NCBI GenBank assembly: GCA_004558525.1
Contig: SFCQ01000006.1
Location: 40,289-104,288, forward strand
Reading direction: 5' to 3'
DNA length: 64,000 bases
Source of the DNA: Clostridiales bacterium
GTDB lineage: Bacteria; Bacillota; Clostridia; Christensenellales; CAG-138
Shown: positions 27,198 to 35,825 of the stretch, piece after piece
Layout of the letters: every line of letters begins with the position of its first letter
Numbering within the stretch: position 1 is the stretch's first letter
Position numbers and translations under genes: made by a program
The notes under the pieces: model-generated
Told to the model about the DNA's origin: nothing
Databases searched by the model: none
Seen by the model: only the letters and a program-made list of their open reading frames with translations

Positions 27198-27389
27198 TCA
27201 AGCTCCGCTTCGCTTAAGCTTAAGCAGATATGTATACCTTCTTCTTGCGGCCTCAAGCTCATATATGGCGTAATCAACAAGGTCGCCATCCTTTGCGCTT
27301 TCATAATAATCCGCTGCGGCGCGCCATTTTTGCAGCGCTTCTGCTATCTCCTTGTCGAGCGGGCTTGCATTTTGTCTGTTTATCATCAT
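27198..27389 (-). CDS. yaaL: DUF2508 (YaaL) family protein
   Basis: A 63-residue soluble helical protein. The stretch ALQKWRAAADYYESAKDGDLVDYAIYELEAARRRYTYLL, here described in parts, covers residues about 19-57 and is the YaaL/DUF2508 helical pair. It lies directly upstream of bofA, as in Bacillus (yaaL-bofA). Function is unknown; the conserved pairing suggests a link to sporulation or to recR-linked loci. Confidence 0.82.
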   Translation of the reverse strand: MMINRQNASPLDKEIAEALQKWRAAADYYESAKDGDLVDYAIYELEAARRRYTYLLKLKRSGA

Positions 27390-27438
27390 ACCATACCTCC
27401 ATACATTTGTATACAGAGTATGGCCAGTTTTTGCTCCG

Positions 27439-28011
27439 CTAAACCCTTGTTATACCCGCTTTTTTCATCAGCCTGATGCAACCGTACGTTATTATTGAAT
27501 ACAAAGGTATCATCACTGCCTGATTTATCGCCCTGGCAAGCATGGTTTGCCACAAAGGCAGTCCATACAGCCAAGCTATCAGAATAGTGTTGCAGATAAC
27601 GCTTGATACTATCTGTCCAACGGCAACCGCAAGCAATATCCTTATAAATTTCGGCTCCTGCTTTTTCATAAAGAATAACCCGGGTATAAGCCCGAACAGC
27701 ATGCCTACTATCGTGAACCAGGGCATATATGCACCTTTAGGGAATATCATGGCCTGAATGAAATCCGTAAGCGCGCCAACTATTGCGCCATAATAAGGCC
27801 CGTACAGCACACCTGCAACTATTACCGGAAGCGCGCCAAAGCCTATCTTTAATGAATATGAGCCGAGCGGCATTGCCGGTATGCTCAACAATCCGCCGAG
27901 TACAACGCCCAAAGCGGTAAGCATGGCGCAGGTAACAAGGCCAACGGTTTTGGCATGGTCCCATCTATGCATTTTGAGCGCACGGGTGTTTTTATCAGTG
28001 TTTTTCAGCAT
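27439..28011 (-). CDS. folT: Folate ECF transporter S component FolT
   Basis: Substrate-binding membrane subunit of an energy-coupling factor transporter for folate. The 190 residues have about six membrane segments. Typical ECF-S parts are MLTALGVVLGGLLSIP, KIGFGALPVIVAGVLYGPYYG and ALTDFIQAMIFPKG. The folate assignment is supported by a tetrahydrofolate riboswitch directly upstream. The shared EcfA/EcfA'/EcfT energising module is not adjacent and must be elsewhere. The start ATG follows a GAGGAGG site that can be masked by a leader hairpin. Confidence 0.92.
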   Translation of the reverse strand: MLKNTDKNTRALKMHRWDHAKTVGLVTCAMLTALGVVLGGLLSIPAMPLGSYSLKIGFGALPVIVAGVLYGPYYGAIVGALTDFIQAMIFPKGAYMPWFTIVGMLFGLIPGLFFMKKQEPKFIRILLAVAVGQIVSSVICNTILIAWLYGLPLWQTMLARAINQAVMIPLYSIITYGCIRLMKKAGITRV

Positions 28012-28021
28012 AAAAATACCT

Positions 28022-28050
28022 CCTCATAATATGCGGTTACCGCATAGAGG
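28022..28050 (-). promoter_or_regulatory. Hairpin able to mask the folT ribosome-binding site
   Basis: Minus strand: CCTC, one base, ATGCGG-TAA-CCGCAT, then ATTAT and GAGG, where GAGG is the first part of the GAGGAGG ribosome-binding site. Both stems can form at once with a small asymmetric internal loop. This is the likely expression platform of the riboswitch; there is no U tract, so control is probably translational. Confidence 0.7.
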
Positions 28051-28070
28051 AAGCATGTGCGTTCCTGTAT

Positions 28071-28198
28071 GCAGCAGCGGGATTCGGTGGACGCACCGCA
28101 AACGCCTATTACTGCGTTATTCGTCCGGCGGACAACTCCCCGTTCCGCCGGCACTGCGCCCCGCTATGCGGAGCTGACGCGCGGTCACCTACTCTGCC
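28071..28198 (-). ncRNA. Tetrahydrofolate (THF) riboswitch
   Basis: Aptamer controlling folT. On the minus strand the 5' part reads AGAGTAGGTGACCGCGCG, matching the class opening. The central hairpin GGCGGAACGGGGAGTTGTC closes with CCGCC and is followed by GACGAA. The 3' part GCGGTG...ATCCCGCTGCTGC matches the conserved end. P1 can form between GCAG (28197-28194) and CTGC at the 3' end. A small extra hairpin (CCGCATAGCGG) is inserted near the 5' side. Identity is by pattern against the known E. siraeum folT element. Confidence 0.85.
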
Positions 28199-28328
28199 CT
28201 TTTTTCTATGATACTACCTTATGCGGCATATGTCCACATGCATAGTTGTGCAGCGATAGCATATTCGCCTGCTTGCCTTGAAATTTTGCATTCAATTATC
28301 AACTTTTTCAATAATAGCTTTTATACCA

Positions 28329-28357
28329 TTGACAATATGGGAATACTGTTATATATT
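28329..28357 (+). promoter_or_regulatory. Sigma-A promoter of the APC permease
   Basis: Perfect -35 TTGACA (28329-28334), 17-base spacer, -10 TATATT (28352-28357). It leaves a leader of about 65 bases containing TTTGATTAAAAATAGTCAAA, an inverted repeat just after the start site that could be an operator. Confidence 0.8.
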
Positions 28358-28429
28358 CTCTGTCGGGTAGTTTGATTAAAAATAGTCAAACCCCTGATCC
28401 TAATATTATAGAGAGGGATTTAATTTGCA

Positions 28430-29803
28430 ATGAACAGTAAGCAGAGTCTCAGAAAGAATCTAGGCGTAATGTCCGCAATGTCCATCGTTGTCGGATGTGT
28501 TATCGGCGCAGGTGTATTCTTTAAGCCTTACGCCATCTATCGTGCTACGGGCGGAGCGCCCGGCATGGGCATGCTCTCCTGGATAATCGGCGGCGTTGCC
28601 AGCATACTCGGTGCGCTCACCTTTGCCGAAGTAGCGGTGCTTATCCCCAAGACCGGCGGCATGGTCACCTATCTTGGCGAAGTCTATAATGATAAGATCG
28701 GTTTCCTTGCCGGTTGGATGCAGACCGTCATATTCTATCCCGCCTTCCTTGCCGGCTACGGCGTAAAGGTCGGTACCGAGCTTAAGGATTACCTTGGGCC
28801 CAACGGCGAAAGCTTCGTTTTGCCAATAGCTATGGCGGTCATAATAATACTTGTGGCGCTCAACACCCTTGGCAACAAAACAGCTTCCCGCGTGCAGATA
28901 GTATCGACTATATGCAAGCTTATACCGCTTGTGCTGCTTATGATTTTCGGCTTTATACTTGGCAAGGGCGGCAACCCCATATTCACTCCGTTGGTGAATG
29001 AAGGCGCCGTCAATCCCGATACCAAAGAGACCATCACCATGGGTTCTGCAATCGGCTCCACCCTCATCGCTGTTCTGTTCGCGTTTGAAGGCTGGACGAA
29101 CGTTGGCGCAATCGCCGGCGAGATGAAGCATCCCGGCCGTGACCTGCCCCGCGCCATAGTCGGCGGCGTCTCTATCATAATGGCCGTTTACTTCATAATC
29201 AACATGGCTTATCTGTGGGTCATTCCCGCTGACGAGCTTATGAGCCTTGAATCCCCCGCCGCCGAAGTTGCCATGAGAATATTCGGGCCTGTCGGCGGAA
29301 CTCTTGTCAAAGTCGGTATCATAATCTCCGTTATTGGTGCGGCTAACGGCTTCCTGCTGTCAGGTTCCCGCGTTGCCTACTATATGGCGGATACTCAGAC
29401 TATCCCCTTCAGCGGCGCGTTTGCCAAGCTCAACAAGAACGACGTTCCTACCAACTCCATCATACTTATCGGCTTCCTTGCCTGCATCTACTCCCTGACT
29501 AAGCAGTTCGATATGCTGACGGACCTTGCGGTATTCTCCTGCTGGATATTCTATACCCTGACCTTCGCCTGCGTTATGACCCTACGCCGTAAGCAGCCTG
29601 ACCTTGAGCGCAAGTACAAGGTTCCCCTTTACCCGGTAATCCCCATACTTGCCATCGTAAGCGGTCTGTACGTCATAGCCAGCCAGTTGTTCATGTCCGG
29701 TATTAACACCACTATCCGCTCCTTCATCAGCATTGGCATCACCCTCATCGGTCTGCCTGTATACCTGCTTTCCCGCAGGCATTATGCCAGGAAGTCTGCG
29801 TAA
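28430..29803 (+). CDS. APC family amino acid permease
   Basis: A 457-residue transporter with about 12 membrane segments, closest in pattern to the L-type/SteT branch (Ser/Thr exchange or similar). The first segment carries the substrate-loop motif GCVIGAGVFFKP; also FAFEGWTNVGAIAGEMKHP and SGSRVAYYMADTQTIP. The start ATG has AGAGAGGG upstream at about 11 bases. Codon use is clearly different from most neighbours, with many ATC, CTG and C-ending codons in place of ATA and CTT. Substrate not assignable from sequence alone. Confidence 0.92.
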   Translation: MNSKQSLRKNLGVMSAMSIVVGCVIGAGVFFKPYAIYRATGGAPGMGMLSWIIGGVASILGALTFAEVAVLIPKTGGMVTYLGEVYNDKIGFLAGWMQTVIFYPAFLAGYGVKVGTELKDYLGPNGESFVLPIAMAVIIILVALNTLGNKTASRVQIVSTICKLIPLVLLMIFGFILGKGGNPIFTPLVNEGAVNPDTKETITMGSAIGSTLIAVLFAFEGWTNVGAIAGEMKHPGRDLPRAIVGGVSIIMAVYFIINMAYLWVIPADELMSLESPAAEVAMRIFGPVGGTLVKVGIIISVIGAANGFLLSGSRVAYYMADTQTIPFSGAFAKLNKNDVPTNSIILIGFLACIYSLTKQFDMLTDLAVFSCWIFYTLTFACVMTLRRKQPDLERKYKVPLYPVIPILAIVSGLYVIASQLFMSGINTTIRSFISIGITLIGLPVYLLSRRHYARKSA

Positions 29804-29825
29804 TTCAGCTTAAAACAAAAACCAT

Positions 29826-29862
29826 GCCCGTCTTTGGCACATGCCTGAGGCGGGCTGTTTTT
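29826..29862 (+). terminator. Intrinsic terminator after the permease
   Basis: Stem GCCCG / CGGGC enclosing TGGCACATGCC, followed by T-rich GTTTTTAT. A second inverted repeat (AAAGCGCC / GGCGCTTT, 29872-29903) lies just beyond and may serve the convergent gene. Confidence 0.7.
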
Positions 29863-29915
29863 ATAATCTATAAAGCGCCGCAGTATTTATCAGGCGCTTT
29901 TCTATGCTTTTGTGC

Positions 29916-30389
29916 TTATTCGGTATTCTTAGTGTGTTTATGATACATTCTTGCCAGCTCGCCTGAGTTTTCCTCTATCATGCCAAAGAATTCCCAGCCG
30001 CACTTTTCATAAAACTCTGTATGGTCCGTTATAAGGTAGGCGTCATGTATGCCAAAGCCCGCCAGGTCGCTGCAAGCATAGTCCAACATAAGCTTTGCTA
30101 TCCCCTTTAGCCTGTATTCCTTTTCAACATAAACGGCACATATATTTGGCGCCAGGTCCTTGCGCTTGTGGAAGTCGTTTTCAATCGCGCCAAGTCCGGC
30201 GATTATCTCGTCCTTGTCATTAAGCACGAGATACCATTGCGGTATGCCGCTTGTATTTGCCTGGCAAGCAGCTATGCTTTCCTCATAAGCCTCCCTCGGC
30301 ACCCTCCATTTTGACGAAAACCAATCCGTTGCCCTTTGGGTATAGGCATGCTCCTGCCTGAGCTGTATTATCCTGTAACCGTTTTGCAT
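29916..30389 (-). CDS. GNAT family N-acetyltransferase
   Basis: A 157-residue acetyl-CoA-dependent acetyltransferase. The acetyl-CoA pyrophosphate loop is in VEKEYRLKGIAKLMLDYACS (Q/R-x-x-G-x-A), following ICAVY; TDHTEFYEKCGWEFFG is the usual motif B end. Substrate unknown. It is convergent with the permease and divergent from the DUF1002 gene. Start at 30389 gives MQNGYRIIQLR; the ribosome-binding site is weak (AAAGGAT). Confidence 0.88.
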   Translation of the reverse strand: MQNGYRIIQLRQEHAYTQRATDWFSSKWRVPREAYEESIAACQANTSGIPQWYLVLNDKDEIIAGLGAIENDFHKRKDLAPNICAVYVEKEYRLKGIAKLMLDYACSDLAGFGIHDAYLITDHTEFYEKCGWEFFGMIEENSGELARMYHKHTKNTE

Positions 30390-30535
30390 AGTATTAGCCT
30401 CTATATATCCTTTAACCTAAACTGATTATAGGCTCAAGCTTTGCGCTTTTCAAGCATTATAGCGCATATTCGCCAATAATTGGATATAGATAAGGGCTAA
30501 ATTTCACATCACGTTAAAATATGCCTGCATATCTT

Positions 30536-30545
30536 GTGGTATAAT
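30536..30545 (+). promoter_or_regulatory. Extended -10 promoter element before the DUF1002 gene
   Basis: TGTGG followed by TATAAT (30540-30545), an extended -10 like that before tmcAL, with no clear -35. The ribosome-binding site AAGGAGG lies before the ATG at 30588. Confidence 0.5.
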
Positions 30546-30587
30546 TATTGCAATAGATCCCTTAAGGGTATTTAAGGAGGACGTAGT

Positions 30588-31460
30588 ATGAAAAAGCTGT
30601 TTGCATTGGCTGTTGCGCTGTGCATGGCAATAACGATACTGCCATCAGGCGCAATGGCAATAGAACAGGGAGACGCACGCGTGACCATAGGCGCTGACCT
30701 TGACGAGCAGCAGCGTGCGCAGGTATATGCCGACTTTGGCATAAAGCAGGGGGAAGTGACGGAAATAAAGGTAACCAATGCGGACGAGAGGGCTTACCTT
30801 GAAGGTATCGCTCCCGAAAAGAAGATTGGCAAGGTCGCGCTTTCATGTACCTATATTGTCATCACCGAGCCTGGCACAGGATTGCAGATCACCACCAAGC
30901 ACATAAACTGGTGCACCGCTCAAATGTATATAAACGCGCTTACAACGGCCGGAATAACGGACGCAAAGGTTATGATAACCGCCCCGTTTGATGTTTCGGG
31001 CACGGCTGCTCTCACGGGCATATACAAGGCGTATGAGGATATCACGGGTGAAAGCCTTAGCGAAATAGCAAAAGCCGTTGGTGTTGAAGAGCTTATAACC
31101 ACCGGCAGCCTTGCCGAGTACATTGGCAGCGACGAAGCGGCGCAGCTTGTAAACGGGCTTAAGGAGATACTTGACCAGACGCAGACTATGACGGATGAAG
31201 AGGTCAAGGCTGAAATAAGAAACCTTTGCAAAGCGTACAATGTATCGCTTACCGAAGGCCAGATAGATCAGCTTCTTTCGCTTTGCCGCAGCCTTGAAAA
31301 GCTTGATGTGAGCGCGCTGAAGGAGAAGCTTGTAGGCATAGCAAAAACCGTTGACAACGCCGGAAAGATCAGCCAGACCGTAAGCAAGATTGGCGAAAGC
31401 GTTAAGAGCTTCTTCGCCTCGGTCGGTGATTTCTTCGCAAGGCTTTTCGGCGGCAAATAA
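30588..31460 (+). CDS. DUF1002 (YpuA-like) exported protein
   Basis: A 290-residue secreted protein. Signal peptide at 1-24 (cleavage near AMA). The DUF1002 region runs from about 30 to 230: VTIGADLDEQQRAQVYADFG, the conserved ALSCTYIVITEPGTGLQITT and NWCTAQMYINALTTAGITDA. A C-terminal amphipathic helical tail (KISQTVSKIGESVKSFFASV) may contact membrane. Function unknown; the family is common in Firmicutes. Strong AAGGAGG site. It ends 18 bases before repeat copy 1, whose first hairpin is a likely terminator for it. Confidence 0.87.
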   Translation: MKKLFALAVALCMAITILPSGAMAIEQGDARVTIGADLDEQQRAQVYADFGIKQGEVTEIKVTNADERAYLEGIAPEKKIGKVALSCTYIVITEPGTGLQITTKHINWCTAQMYINALTTAGITDAKVMITAPFDVSGTAALTGIYKAYEDITGESLSEIAKAVGVEELITTGSLAEYIGSDEAAQLVNGLKEILDQTQTMTDEEVKAEIRNLCKAYNVSLTEGQIDQLLSLCRSLEKLDVSALKEKLVGIAKTVDNAGKISQTVSKIGESVKSFFASVGDFFARLFGGK

Positions 31461-31478
31461 CAACACCTCTAAAGAATA

Positions 31479-31790
31479 AGAGTGTCTAAAAAGTGGCTGA
31501 ACGCCACTTTTTAGAGTTTTTACGGGTTTTGCCTCTCGCTCACGCTCCCGGGCGGCGAAACCCGCAAGGTACAAAAACCTGAAGGTTTGCATCCGTTCTG
31601 GCGTACATGCCGTCAGAGCCGGAATAAAGCTTGAGGGGCTTTCGGGCAAGCCCTCCGCAGCTGACGAACAATCGCATGGCGGTTCGCTCCTCATGCTTCC
31701 TTCTTCGCTTAGCTTCCGCATCGCCGCATCGTCCACAGGGCGCGCTTCGGCTCCGCCCCTTAACAAACCAAAGGTTTATCGACAGGCTGA
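31479..31790 (+). repeat. Multi-hairpin repeat element, copy 1 (312 bp, expanded)
   Basis: First of three copies, in the 357-base gap after the DUF1002 gene. It begins AGAGTGTCTAAAAAGTGG and ends TTTATCGACAGGCTGA. Hairpin 1 (AAAAAGTGGC-TGAAC-GCCACTTTTT) is identical to that of copy 2 and is followed by AGAGTTTTT, so it can terminate the DUF1002 transcript. Relative to the 200-bp copies about 112 bases are inserted in the loop of hairpin 5, including an extra GAGGG..CCCTC hairpin. No flanking direct duplication is visible here. No credible coding frame. Type inferred from the other copies. Confidence 0.85.
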
Positions 31791-31818
31791 AATCCGTATG
31801 GCTAAAGCCGCACGAGTT

Positions 31819-32277
31819 TTATATAAGCTTTTGTTTTATCGCATAAAGCTCTGCCTGCTCTATAAGCTTAGGTGCGACAAGCGGATACGTCAGCTCGTCA
31901 GGAAGCGTATCAAACAGCCTTGCTTTCTCCATCTCGCTTTCCGGCATTTCGCCAAGCTCATATATTTTGGTGAAGAACACCGCTCCGTCTGCCGAGCTTA
32001 AGGAATCATAGCCACAATAATCGCACACATAATAAAGCTCGGCATCCTTAACGCCGCTTTCCTCGAACAGCTCGCGCTTCGCCGCATCAAGCGCCGATTC
32101 GCCGTTTTCTATGTGTCCCCCCTGCGTTTCCCATGTGCTGCGCTTTTTATGCTTGCTCAGCAGCCATTTGCCATTGCAGTAAGAGCATATAACAACATAT
32201 TTAAGCTTTTGCAAGCTGTTTGTAGGATATATTGTGCAGTGCAGCTCTTTTCTAAGCTCTGTATCTTGGGCATGCAT
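31819..32277 (-). CDS. NUDIX hydrolase
   Basis: A pyrophosphohydrolase of about 152 residues with a full Nudix box, GGHIENGESALDAAKRELFEESG in the family pattern GX5EX7REUXEEXGU (here given only as the family reference), at roughly 53-75. Substrate unknown. Start is uncertain: ATG at 32277 is used; a GTG at 32289 is in frame but nearly touches the GGGGG site. It lies between repeat copy 1 and the divergent prmA gene. Confidence 0.88.
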   Translation of the reverse strand: MHAQDTELRKELHCTIYPTNSLQKLKYVVICSYCNGKWLLSKHKKRSTWETQGGHIENGESALDAAKRELFEESGVKDAELYYVCDYCGYDSLSSADGAVFFTKIYELGEMPESEMEKARLFDTLPDELTYPLVAPKLIEQAELYAIKQKLI

Positions 32278-32435
32278 ACTGCTCGTCACACCCCCTTATC
32301 ATATAAAGTGTACTATACTTTATATCAGTTTTCAATTCATTGCCGGCTGATAGATGCATATGGCTTGTACGGAAGGTTGCTAATAAAGCCAAAATGTAAT
32401 ATCATAAGCTGTGAAAACAGGATTGGAGCGAAGGA

Positions 32436-33407
32436 ATGAAATATACTGAGATTTCTGTGTTTACTGCCGAGGCGGGCATAGACGCTGTGTGCGCAAGGTT
32501 TTCTATGCTCGGCATGGAGCAGCTTGAGATAGTTCAAGGGCGCGAGGAAATAGCCGATTTTTTGCAGAAAAGCGCCAAATACTGGGACTTTGCGGATATG
32601 GACGAGCTTTGCGCCTCAGAGCCATGCGTAAAGGCTTATATTCCGGAAGATGAACCAGCCGACGATACGGTAAAAGCGCTTAAGGCTTCGCTTGCCGAGC
32701 TTAAAGCGATGCCGCTCGGCTTCGATGTCGGCAGCCTGAATATGATAGTACAGAGCGTTGATGATTCCGTTTGGCTGAACGCATGGAAAGAAGCATATAA
32801 GCCCTTCCCCGTAGGCAGCAGGCTGCTTGTAAGGCCATCTTGGGAGGATGATTTTGACGCAAACGGCAGGAATGTGCTTTCGCTCGACCCGGGCATGGCA
32901 TTCGGCACAGGCTCGCACCCAACAACAAGAATGTGCCTTGAGTTTATAGACGAGCTTGTTAACAAGGGCGACAGTGTGCTTGACCTTGGCTGCGGAAGCG
33001 GCATATTGTCAATAGCGGCGCTTATACTGGGCGCAAAGGATGCGGTTGCCGTCGATATAGACCCTATAGCCGAATCCATTGCATATGAAAATGCCGCACT
33101 CAACGGCATAGGAAAAGATAAATATACCGTGCTTACAGGCGATGTGCTTACGGACAGCAGCTTGAGGCAAAAGCTTGAAGCCAAGCGCTACCCGATAGTT
33201 ACAGCCAACATAGTGGCGTCTGTTATAATAGCGCTGGCGCCGTATGCCGCAAAGCTGATGCTTCCAGGCGGCAAGTTCATAACATCGGGAATAATAGATA
33301 CCCGCGAGGAAGAGGTAAAAGCAGCTATAGCCGCAAGCGGATTGAATATACTTGAGGTGCGCCGCGGCGGTGACTGGCGGGCAATACTGGCGGAGAAGCC
33401 GCTATGA
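32436..33407 (+). CDS. prmA: Ribosomal protein L11 methyltransferase
   Basis: SAM-dependent enzyme that methylates ribosomal protein L11. The 323 residues comprise an N-terminal substrate-recognition domain and a C-terminal methyltransferase domain. Motif I reads DLGCGSGILSIAALILGA, and SLDPGMAFGTGSHPTTRMCL and VTANIVASVIIALAP are characteristic. It overlaps rsmE by 4 bases (ATGA), forming prmA-rsmE-mtaB. In most Firmicutes this trio follows dnaJ on the same strand; here it runs toward dnaJ. Confidence 0.95.
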   Translation: MKYTEISVFTAEAGIDAVCARFSMLGMEQLEIVQGREEIADFLQKSAKYWDFADMDELCASEPCVKAYIPEDEPADDTVKALKASLAELKAMPLGFDVGSLNMIVQSVDDSVWLNAWKEAYKPFPVGSRLLVRPSWEDDFDANGRNVLSLDPGMAFGTGSHPTTRMCLEFIDELVNKGDSVLDLGCGSGILSIAALILGAKDAVAVDIDPIAESIAYENAALNGIGKDKYTVLTGDVLTDSSLRQKLEAKRYPIVTANIVASVIIALAPYAAKLMLPGGKFITSGIIDTREEEVKAAIAASGLNILEVRRGGDWRAILAEKPL

Positions 33408-34141
33408 ACCGCTTCTTTATTGATCCTGGCAATATCGTCGGCACAAAGGCTTCGCTTTATAGCGAGGACGTCAAGCATATTGCTGCTGTATTAAGGCTTA
33501 AGGCAGGGGATCAGGTCACGCTTTGCGATGGCCGCGGCAATGACTATACTGCCGAAATAACCTCCATAAGCAAGGCTGAGGTGAGCTTTAATATACTTTC
33601 CGCATATTGCTCCACAGCAGAGCCTAAATGCTCCATAACGCTGTTTCAGGGCTTGCCAAAGGCAGGCAAGCTTGAAACGATAATTCAAAAATGCGTTGAG
33701 CTTGGCATAAGCGATATAGTGCCTGTTGTGATGGATAGAAGCGTTGTACGCATAAGCAAGAGCGATTTTAATAAGAAGTCAGAACGCTATCAGCGCGTTT
33801 CTATGGAGGCTGCAAAGCAGTCAAGGCGCGGCATAATACCGGCTGTTGGCCAACTTATAAGTTCAAAAGAGATAAGCGCAGAAGGCTTTGACGCCCTGAT
33901 TTTAGCATACGAGCTTGAAAGGGAAAAATCAATTAAAGCCGTTCTGTCGTCAATAGACGCTTCGGCTAAGAGAATAGGCGTCATAGTTGGTCCGGAAGGG
34001 GGCATAAGCGATGATGAAGCCGAGTATTTCAGCTCCATAGGCGCAATACCCTTTTCACTTGGCCGCAGGATACTGCGCACTGAAACAGCAGGGCCGGCCA
34101 TTACGGCCATAATATTATACCATATGGAGGGTGAAGCATGA
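33404..34141 (+). CDS. rsmE: 16S rRNA (uracil(1498)-N(3))-methyltransferase RsmE
   Basis: SPOUT-class methyltransferase acting on 16S rRNA U1498. The 245 residues have an N-terminal PUA-like domain (RFFIDPGNIVG..., HIAAVLRLKAGDQV) and the knotted domain with IGVIVGPEGGISDDEAEYF and FSLGRRILRTETAGPAI, the SAM-binding knot. Overlaps both prmA and mtaB by 4 bases, so the three are translationally coupled. Confidence 0.96.
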   Translation: MNRFFIDPGNIVGTKASLYSEDVKHIAAVLRLKAGDQVTLCDGRGNDYTAEITSISKAEVSFNILSAYCSTAEPKCSITLFQGLPKAGKLETIIQKCVELGISDIVPVVMDRSVVRISKSDFNKKSERYQRVSMEAAKQSRRGIIPAVGQLISSKEISAEGFDALILAYELEREKSIKAVLSSIDASAKRIGVIVGPEGGISDDEAEYFSSIGAIPFSLGRRILRTETAGPAITAIILYHMEGEA

Positions 34142-35439
34142 AAGTTTCATTCTGCACATTAGGCTGCAAGGTAAACCAATATGATACCGACGCAATGCGC
34201 GAGCTTTTTATAAACGCGGGACACAAGGTGGTTGATTTTGACGATATTGCAGATGTTTATATAATCAACACCTGCACCGTTACAGCTACGGGTGATAAAA
34301 AGTCCAGGCAGATGGCTTCCCGCGCACATACGCTTTGCCCCGATGCCAAGCTTATCATAACCGGCTGCTATGCTCAGACCTCTCCGGAGGAAGCGTTGAG
34401 CCTTCCTGGCGTATCGCTCGTTTTAGGCACAAGCGAAAGGAGCAGGATAGTCGAGCTTGCGGAAAAGCTTGTTAGTGAAGGCGATGAGCAAAAGCGCTTC
34501 GCAGTAACGCCGCACGGGCCGAAGGATGAGTTTGAAAGCCTCAGCGTAACAAAAGAAGGCCGCACAAGGGCTTATCTGAAAATAGAGGACGGGTGCGACA
34601 GGTACTGCGCCTACTGCATAATTCCATACGCAAGGGGGCCGGTAAGGAGCAGGCCTTTATATGATGTGCGCCGCCAGCTTGAGCTGCTTGACGGCGAAGG
34701 CTATCGTGAGGTCGTATTGACAGGGATACATCTTATGTCCTACGGAAAGGATATAAAAGGCGTCACGCTATCTCAGGCCATAGCGCAGGCTGAAGGGCTA
34801 AAAAACATAGTGCGTGTGCGTTTGGGCTCGCTGGAGCCTCAGCTGCTGAGCGATGAATTTATACGCACACTGAGCGAAAGCGGGCTTGTATGCAGGCAGT
34901 TCCATCTTTCCCTTCAAAGCGGAAGCGAAAGCGTGCTTAAGCGCATGAACAGGCGCTACTCCCCCGCCCTTTATGCAGACTGCGTATATAGGCTCAGGCA
35001 GGCCATGCCCCTTTGCGCAATAACAACGGACGTAATTGCGGGCTTCCCGGGAGAGACTGAGGATGAGTTTGAAGAAACGATGAGCTTTGTAAAAGAGCTT
35101 AAGCTTGCTAAGATACACGTTTTCCCGTATTCGCGCAGAAAAGGTACGCCTGCATACAGCATGGCGGAGCAAATACCTTCCGCCATAAAGCACGAAAGGG
35201 CAAAAAGGCTAATAGCCGTTTCAAAGCAGCTTGAAGATGAGTTCGCTTCCTCACTTATAGGCACGGTACAAAGCGTATTGTTTGAGGAGGAAAAGAACGG
35301 CCTTATTTGGGGACATACCGACACATACGTTAAAGTTGGCGTAAAGCCGAATGAAAAGGAGCTTGTAAACGCCATTGTTCCTGTTGATATAACCGGCATA
35401 AACCGGTTTGGCGCGATGGGCGTTATAAAGGGTATATAA
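34138..35439 (+). CDS. mtaB: tRNA (t6A37)-methylthiotransferase MtaB
   Basis: Radical SAM enzyme converting t6A to ms2t6A at tRNA position 37. The 433 residues show the UPF0004 domain with three cluster cysteines (CTLGCKVNQYDTDAM; NTCTVT; TGCYAQ), the radical SAM motif CDRYCAYC (Cys153, 157, 160) and a C-terminal TRAM domain. The CTLGCKVNQ opening separates it from MiaB and RimO. Third gene of prmA-rsmE-mtaB. Confidence 0.95.
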   Translation: MKVSFCTLGCKVNQYDTDAMRELFINAGHKVVDFDDIADVYIINTCTVTATGDKKSRQMASRAHTLCPDAKLIITGCYAQTSPEEALSLPGVSLVLGTSERSRIVELAEKLVSEGDEQKRFAVTPHGPKDEFESLSVTKEGRTRAYLKIEDGCDRYCAYCIIPYARGPVRSRPLYDVRRQLELLDGEGYREVVLTGIHLMSYGKDIKGVTLSQAIAQAEGLKNIVRVRLGSLEPQLLSDEFIRTLSESGLVCRQFHLSLQSGSESVLKRMNRRYSPALYADCVYRLRQAMPLCAITTDVIAGFPGETEDEFEETMSFVKELKLAKIHVFPYSRRKGTPAYSMAEQIPSAIKHERAKRLIAVSKQLEDEFASSLIGTVQSVLFEEEKNGLIWGHTDTYVKVGVKPNEKELVNAIVPVDITGINRFGAMGVIKGI

Positions 35440-35467
35440 CAAGAAGTAAGAAAGGAGGGACTGCAAA

Positions 35468-35803
35468 ATGGATAATTGCATATTCTGCAGGATAGCGTCT
35501 GGCGAAATACCTTCAAAAAAGGTATATGAGGACGATTTGGCCATAGCTTTTTACGACCTTGAGCCTCAGGCGCCCGTGCATGTGCTTATAGTGCCTAAAA
35601 AGCACTATGATAACATAACAATGCTTGATGATGACGCGCTGACTGCCCATCTTTTTAAGGTGGCTTCAACAGTAGCCGAAAAGCTCGGCGTTAAGCATGG
35701 CTTTCGCCTTGTTATAAACACCGGTAAGGACGGCGGGCAGAGCGTAAACCACCTGCATATTCACCTTCTTGGCGGGCGCGAGCTTCAGTGGCCGCCGGGA
35801 TAG
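35468..35803 (+). CDS. HIT family protein (histidine triad nucleotide-binding)
   Basis: Small nucleotide hydrolase of the HIT/Hint branch, 111 residues. The N-terminal CIFCRIASGEIPS with CxxC and the catalytic triad HLHIHLLGGRELQWPPG near the end are diagnostic. It follows mtaB after 28 bases with AAGGAGG and is probably in the same operon. Substrate likely adenosine phosphoramidates by family. Confidence 0.95.
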   Translation: MDNCIFCRIASGEIPSKKVYEDDLAIAFYDLEPQAPVHVLIVPKKHYDNITMLDDDALTAHLFKVASTVAEKLGVKHGFRLVINTGKDGGQSVNHLHIHLLGGRELQWPPG

Positions 35804-35825
35804 CTTATCTTTATCAACGAAAACA

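Noticed and set aside
28460..29131. 223-codon minus-strand open frame
   Set aside because: Antisense of the APC permease with shadow codon pattern.
30843..31766. 307-codon minus-strand open frame
   Set aside because: Antisense to DUF1002 and running through repeat copy 1; its C-proximal peptide is merely translated repeat sequence.
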